A program made the position numbers and the translations under genes. A DNA stretch of 31,601 bases from a virus: positions 1 to 31,601 of the IMG/VR virus record IMGVR_UViG_3300008416_000002, one strand, 5' to 3'. The notes beneath the pieces are model-generated. The model did no database searches. It was not told the DNA's origin and saw nothing but the letters and a program-made list of their open reading frames with translations. Shown piece by piece: positions 27,798-31,601 of the stretch. Position 1 is the first letter of the stretch, and each line of letters opens with the position of its first letter.

Positions 27798-28218
27798 AGT
27801 ACAACAAGAGAAAAGTGAATATCGGGAAGCTCAAGCAGCAACATTAGCGGATGTATTTGAACCAAAGGAATACCCAGGGAAGATCGATCTGTGGCGCATT
27901 GCGGTGCAGATCCCGGAGCCACCAGAATTTACTCCTGGTGGAATCGCGACTCCAGAGGAGTATCGAGATCAAAGGGAGTTCAGCACATACGTTGGCATGG
28001 TGAGAGCCATGGGCCCGTTGTGTCACCAGGCAGTAACCAGATCACAACTTGATCTGACTCAAGCACTTGGCTGCGAAATCGGAGACTGGGTGCAGTTTGG
28101 AAAGCATGACGGTGAGAAGTTCAGGACGCGAGATAACACCCTCTGGGTGGTTCTCACGGATACGCAGATCATATGCGTGACAAATGAGCCTGAAGCATTC
28201 GATTGCATGTCTCTTTGA
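27787..28218 (+). CDS. GroES-like co-chaperonin candidate
   Basis: The 143-aa product resembles phage GroES-fold proteins: a first strand DLWRIAVQIPEPPEF, a Gly-Gly-Ile loop (TPGGIATPEEYRDQREF) where GroES has its mobile loop GGI, then VGMVRAMGPLCHQA as the G-E-V-type strand, IGDWVQFGKHDGEKF matching VGDxVxF, and a final strand TQIICV. Such proteins replace host GroES to enlarge the GroEL chamber for capsid folding. ATG 27787 has GAGG upstream. Its place between portal and capsid supports the call; the longer frame from 27706 is a shadow of the previous gene. Confidence 0.62.
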   Translation: MNSEVQQEKSEYREAQAATLADVFEPKEYPGKIDLWRIAVQIPEPPEFTPGGIATPEEYRDQREFSTYVGMVRAMGPLCHQAVTRSQLDLTQALGCEIGDWVQFGKHDGEKFRTRDNTLWVVLTDTQIICVTNEPEAFDCMSL

Positions 28219-28242
28219 CTGGAGAATTGCGAGGAGTAGAAT
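28215..28242 (+). promoter_or_regulatory. Strong candidate rightward promoter of the capsid genes
   Basis: TTGACT (28215-28220), 16 bp, TAGAAT (28237-28242): five of six matches in both boxes, the best rightward sigma-70 match seen here. A hairpin CAGCGAC/GTCGTTG with a 7-nt loop (28246-28266) follows in the leader, before the scaffold ATG at 28281. Confidence 0.6.
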
Positions 28243-28280
28243 CAGCGACACACTGAGTCGTTGCGACCAGGAGAGCGAGG

Positions 28281-29345
28281 ATGGCTGAAACGCAACGGGA
28301 CAAGATTGAGTACGACTTTGAGGATCTGCGACGGAATGAAGATCCCATACCGGACAACGTACTTAATCAGCTTGGACTCGAAGATGAGGATTTAACCGAC
28401 GACGAGCGTCATGATGACAAAAAAGCCAGGGATGACAGAGAGGAGTTGGATGACAAGGACGACGCAGATGCTGAAATGGACGACGAGCTGGATGACGATG
28501 GAGAGTACAATCCAGCAAAGATGACCAATGCGATGCGAAAGCGTCTCATGAAGGTCAAGCGTGATGCGAACAAAGCGATCGTTTCCGCCAAGGCAGAAGC
28601 TGGCGAGGAAATATCAAAGCTAACCAAGCGAATCGCGGAGCTAGAGAGATCAGGGAAGACCGAACAGATCGAAGATGAGTTCGGTGGGAAGCTCGAAGAT
28701 CTCGAAGCTCAGATGGAAGCTGCAATGGAGAAAGGTGACAGTAAAGAAGTCACTTCTCTTACCAGGCAGATGTCTGAGCTGACCGCAGATATGCGCGATA
28801 AAAAGCGCGAGCTGGAACAGCAAAGGGATGAGCCCGATGATATTGAGGACGAAGATAGTCCGAAGATCATCCCCAGGGCTGCGGAATGGGTCAAAGAACA
28901 GGATTGGTGGGATGACGACGAGTACGGACATATCCGTGAGTTCGTCCGCAAAGCGGATATCGCTTTGCAGAAAAAAGGTTATAAGCCCACCGACGACGAC
29001 TTCTACGAGCAGTTAGAGAACTTGGTTGAGAAAAAGTATCCAGGCATCGTTGTGCAAACAGTAGATGACGACGATGTTGATCTTGATCTTGACGAGGAGA
29101 TCGACGAAGAAGACGACTTCGAGGATGTTCCGGACAAACGTCGCAGGGCTGCGAAAAAGAAACGCAGCCGGCGAAGGAGTCCAGTTTCGGAGGGTGACCG
29201 AGGTGGTGTCTCACGAGCAGCAAAGAAAGTCAGGAAGAAGCGCGGCAAGACATTGACCGCAGCCAGGGTGAAGAACATGGAAGTGTTTGGAATGGACCCT
29301 GAGAATCCTGATCACGTTGAGGCATACCTGGATAACAATCCGTAG
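28281..29345 (+). CDS. Candidate head scaffolding protein
   Basis: The 354-aa product is highly acidic and helical in the first two thirds (DDERHDDKKARDDREELDDK, ELERSGKTEQIEDEFGGKLE, a long coiled coil), then ends with a strongly basic stretch (DKRRRAAKKKRSRRRSPVSE) and a short C-terminal helix (LTAARVKNMEVFGMDPENPD). An acidic coiled-coil rod with a basic C-terminal capsid-binding region is the usual scaffold design, and it sits between portal and capsid genes. No protease motif is present in it. Assignment is by position and composition, not by a named domain. Confidence 0.65.
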   Translation: MAETQRDKIEYDFEDLRRNEDPIPDNVLNQLGLEDEDLTDDERHDDKKARDDREELDDKDDADAEMDDELDDDGEYNPAKMTNAMRKRLMKVKRDANKAIVSAKAEAGEEISKLTKRIAELERSGKTEQIEDEFGGKLEDLEAQMEAAMEKGDSKEVTSLTRQMSELTADMRDKKRELEQQRDEPDDIEDEDSPKIIPRAAEWVKEQDWWDDDEYGHIREFVRKADIALQKKGYKPTDDDFYEQLENLVEKKYPGIVVQTVDDDDVDLDLDEEIDEEDDFEDVPDKRRRAAKKKRSRRRSPVSEGDRGGVSRAAKKVRKKRGKTLTAARVKNMEVFGMDPENPDHVEAYLDNNP

Positions 29346-29356
29346 GAGACTGAGCG

Positions 29357-29983
29357 ATGGGTAGCGCGGCAAAGAGTCAAGCACGAAAGAAAGCTGAGCA
29401 GCGTCGAGTTGATTCAGCATCAGGAACAAAAGCGTCCGGTGCAGAGAAGAACGCACCTGAGCAGTTGGTCCACGGAGAAGGCAAAGTCCATGAAGCGGAG
29501 AACATGGACCGGGAAATGGACGACCTATACGACACGGAAACGGACAATGAACAAACGGAGTGGCGAAGGCATTCAGATCTGGATGCGCCACCTGCCAGGG
29601 ATGGTTACGTGAATCGTTTCATTCGGATACGTCTGGGAACCGTTCGCGATACAGCCCGACTGAGGAATGCTATTCGAGAAGGGTGGAGACCTGTTAAGGC
29701 GTCAGCCGTTTCAGATCGTTCACTACCGACCACCACTATCGACCAGTACGGTGAAGTCATCGGTGTAGAGGACTTGATCCTATGCGAGATGCCGATTCAT
29801 ATGCACAAGCAGCGGCAAAAACATTTCCGCGATAAGCAGCGCAGACAGAATCGTGCCATCGAGCGTCAACTAAAGGGAGTGTCCAGGGAAGATGTTTCAG
29901 GCTTCGGCCCGATCACAGCCCAAAGACACTCGTCCGTTACGGCTGCACCTCAACGACGAGTAGAGGTTGCAGATGATGATTAA
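29357..29983 (+). CDS. Unknown basic head-region protein (208 aa)
   Basis: The N-terminal part is charged and disordered (KSQARKKAEQRRVDSASGTK). The centre is a compact domain: DGYVNRFIRIRLGTVRDTAR, NAIREGWRPVKASAV, EVIGVEDLILCEMPIHMHKQ, and a basic C-terminal helix (RDKQRRQNRAIERQLKG). I have seen this central pattern (GxxPVKA..., LxLCExP) in phage proteins coded next to capsid genes, but its role is not known. RBS GGAGACTGAGCG precedes ATG. Confidence 0.68.
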   Translation: MGSAAKSQARKKAEQRRVDSASGTKASGAEKNAPEQLVHGEGKVHEAENMDREMDDLYDTETDNEQTEWRRHSDLDAPPARDGYVNRFIRIRLGTVRDTARLRNAIREGWRPVKASAVSDRSLPTTTIDQYGEVIGVEDLILCEMPIHMHKQRQKHFRDKQRRQNRAIERQLKGVSREDVSGFGPITAQRHSSVTAAPQRRVEVADDD

Positions 29984-29997
29984 CCGGAGGTATCCGA

Positions 29998-30594
29998 ATG
30001 ACAAACGTGGATCGACCGTTTGGCTTTACAGCCACTCGCCACGGAGCAGGAGGTACACCCCAAAGACTCGGTAGTTACGAAATTGAGAATGGATTAGCAG
30101 AGAACATCTTTTCTGGTGATCCGGTAGTTCTAACCGGCACAGGCCGGAGAATTGTTCTCGCGACTGCTGGCAATGCAAACCTGATCGTAGGTATCTTTGC
30201 CGGTGTTCGTTTTACCGATGCACGAGGGGATGTGATCTTCGAGCCCAACTGGTTAAGTGGAACAGTTGGAACTGGATTACAGCGTGGCGAAGACAATCCA
30301 GAAGCCCTCGTTTACGATGACCCAAGGAGTGAGTTCATCGTACAAGTCAGCTCAGCAAGTGGCTTGGCAGAAACGGATGTTGGTCTATTGGCCAATTTCG
30401 TTGCTGGAACGGGGAATCAATTTACAGGCCGATCGGCTTACGAGCTTGACCAGACGACACTGAACGCTTCGGCGCGACAGTTGCGTATCCTTGGTCTCTC
30501 TCGCATACCTGAGAATGACTATGGTGAGTTCGCGAAGGCTCGCGTTCTAATCAACAACCATAGTTACGGCCAACTTGCAGCAGCGGGAGTCTAA
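29998..30594 (+). CDS. Capsid cement/decoration protein candidate
   Basis: The 198-aa product looks like a beta-rich capsid-cement protein: VDRPFGFTATRHGAGGTPQR, YEIENGLAENIFSGDPVVL, GIFAGVRFTDARGDVIFEPN, VSSASGLAETDVGLLANFVA. The order (signature PFGF, IFxGDPV, then GxFxGVxYTDxxG) is typical of structural cement proteins encoded just upstream of HK97-fold capsid genes. RBS CCGGAGG precedes ATG 29998; the capsid gene starts 2 nt after its stop. Decoration function is inferred from family and place. Confidence 0.75.
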   Translation: MTNVDRPFGFTATRHGAGGTPQRLGSYEIENGLAENIFSGDPVVLTGTGRRIVLATAGNANLIVGIFAGVRFTDARGDVIFEPNWLSGTVGTGLQRGEDNPEALVYDDPRSEFIVQVSSASGLAETDVGLLANFVAGTGNQFTGRSAYELDQTTLNASARQLRILGLSRIPENDYGEFAKARVLINNHSYGQLAAAGV

Positions 30595-30596
30595 TC

Positions 30597-31508
30597 ATGG
30601 CTATGAATCGAAGCGACTTTCGCAAACAACTACAGGAAGGGTTGAACGCTGTCTTCGGTATGGAGTACAAGCGATATCCAGAGGAGTGGCGCGACATCTT
30701 CGACATCGAGCGATCGATGAAAGCATTCGAGGAAGACGTACTGCTCGCAGGATTCGCTGGTGCGCCAGTGAAACCCGAAGGCGAAGGCGTGGCATACGAC
30801 CAGGGGGCAGAGAGTTACGTCGCCAGGTATACGCATGAGACGATTGCGTTGGCATTTGCAATCACCGAGGAAGCTGAAGAAGATGGCTTGTACGGAAGTC
30901 TTGGCAACAAGTATGCAAGGGCCCTTGCCCGTTCTCTCCAGCACACCAAGGAAGTCAAAGGTGCTGACATCATCAATAACGGTTTCGACGCAGGTTTCCT
31001 TGGCGGCGACGGAGTACCGTTATTCTCGCTCTTGCATCCGCAGTTCGGTGGTGGAGTCCAGGCTAACACCCTGGCGACTGCTGCTGACCTGGCAGAGGCA
31101 TCTATTGAGCAGGCAGCGATCGACATCTCAGAGTTCGACGACGATCGTGGCATCCCGATTGCAGCGCAGATCACGAAACTGATTATTCCTACGGAACTTC
31201 AGTTCGTGGCTACACGCATTCTGATGTCACCTTATCGCACGAACACTGGCGATAACGACATCTCTGCTATCTACACTCTGGGCACAGTCGGTGATGGATT
31301 CTGCGTGAACCATCGTCTTACCGATCCAGATCAGTGGACACTCAAGACTGATGCTCCGGATGGCCTGAAGCACTTTGTTCGCAAGAAAATCAGTCGTGGT
31401 ATCGAAGGTGACTTCGAGACTGGCAACCTGCGTTACAAAGCTCGCGAGCGGTACAGCTACGGCTGGTCCGACTGGCGAGGTGCTTACGGCTCTCCAGGTG
31501 GAGCGTAA
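30597..31508 (+). CDS. Major capsid protein (HK97-fold)
   Basis: The 303-aa protein forms the icosahedral shell. The N-terminal arm (FRKQLQEGLNAVFGMEYKRY) and the E-loop-like block (APVKPEGEGVAYDQGAE, VARYTHETIALAFAITEEAE) lead to the spine-helix region (KYARALARSLQHTKEVKGAD), then GFDAGFLGGDGVPLFSLLHP and the P-domain end (LKHFVRKKISRGIEGDFETG). It is the typical podovirus/siphovirus gpT-like pattern. The gene follows the cement gene and is followed by a terminator. Residues 53-131 have a deleted paralogue at 15655. No N-terminal protease site is obvious, so the scaffold is probably separate. Confidence 0.92.
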   Translation: MAMNRSDFRKQLQEGLNAVFGMEYKRYPEEWRDIFDIERSMKAFEEDVLLAGFAGAPVKPEGEGVAYDQGAESYVARYTHETIALAFAITEEAEEDGLYGSLGNKYARALARSLQHTKEVKGADIINNGFDAGFLGGDGVPLFSLLHPQFGGGVQANTLATAADLAEASIEQAAIDISEFDDDRGIPIAAQITKLIIPTELQFVATRILMSPYRTNTGDNDISAIYTLGTVGDGFCVNHRLTDPDQWTLKTDAPDGLKHFVRKKISRGIEGDFETGNLRYKARERYSYGWSDWRGAYGSPGGA

Positions 31509-31550
31509 GAGGTAAGGGAACAGGTTTCTCCAAGACCTGTGCCTTGAACT

Positions 31551-31590
31551 GGGAAGCCCGGCTTGCTCTGCTGGCCGGGCGCTCCCTTTT
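31551..31590 (+). terminator. Terminator after the major capsid gene
   Basis: A GC-rich stem (AGCCCGGC / GCCGGGCG, extended by GGGA/TCCC) is followed by TTTT. A smaller hairpin CAGGT/ACCTG precedes it at 31521-31539. It should end or attenuate high-level capsid transcription. Confidence 0.8.
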
Positions 31591-31601
31591 GCAATAATTA
31601 A

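Overview
The window is a segment of a tailed double-stranded DNA bacteriophage genome. It carries a RecT-type annealing protein, a replication initiator and DnaB helicase, RusA, both terminase subunits, a large P22-like portal, a GroES-like co-chaperonin, a candidate scaffold, a cement protein and an HK97-fold major capsid protein. Almost every base is coding, genes abut or overlap by 4 nt, and the longest non-coding stretch is only about 207 bp (7042-7248). Sigma-70-like promoters, Shine-Dalgarno sites, twin-arginine leaders and a PagL-like outer-membrane protein point to a Gram-negative, probably proteobacterial host. I cannot name the host or a closest phage. No integrase, repressor, endolysin, tRNA or CRISPR array is visible.

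Layout. (1) 1-4640, recombination and replication: recT is read leftward off the left edge. Divergent from it, a rightward operon holds the replication initiator (with a repeat cluster that looks like a lambda-style origin inside it), dnaB, an unknown gene, an HNH/Ref-like protein and RusA, ending at a strong terminator. (2) 4636-9329, leftward early region in three units, each with its own promoter: nine tightly coupled small genes including a papain-like cysteine peptidase; a DUF932 gene plus an unknown; and two tiny genes. The second and third units end in UUCG-loop terminators. These promoters and those of recT and the replication operon share a 12-bp element, consensus TGGGTACAGTCA, just downstream of the -10 box. 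(3) 9340-20056, rightward region opening with the small terminase and followed by 32 mostly tiny genes: membrane proteins, small zinc-binding proteins, fibronectin-III proteins and three proteins with twin-arginine-type leaders. (4) 20058-31508, packaging and head: large terminase, PagL-like protein, glycine-rich fibre-like protein, portal, GroES-like protein, scaffold candidate, cement protein and major capsid protein, closed by a terminator at 31551-31590.

How it fits together: the initiator and DnaB would start replication at the intragenic origin, RecT and RusA would handle recombination and branched intermediates, and the leftward genes are probably host-takeover functions. Terminase, portal, scaffold, GroES-like and capsid proteins form the packaging and assembly module. 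The most unusual items are a Tat-leader protein that looks like an internally deleted copy of the phage's own major capsid protein, a lipid A deacylase-like outer-membrane protein, the phased-repeat origin candidate and the shared promoter element.
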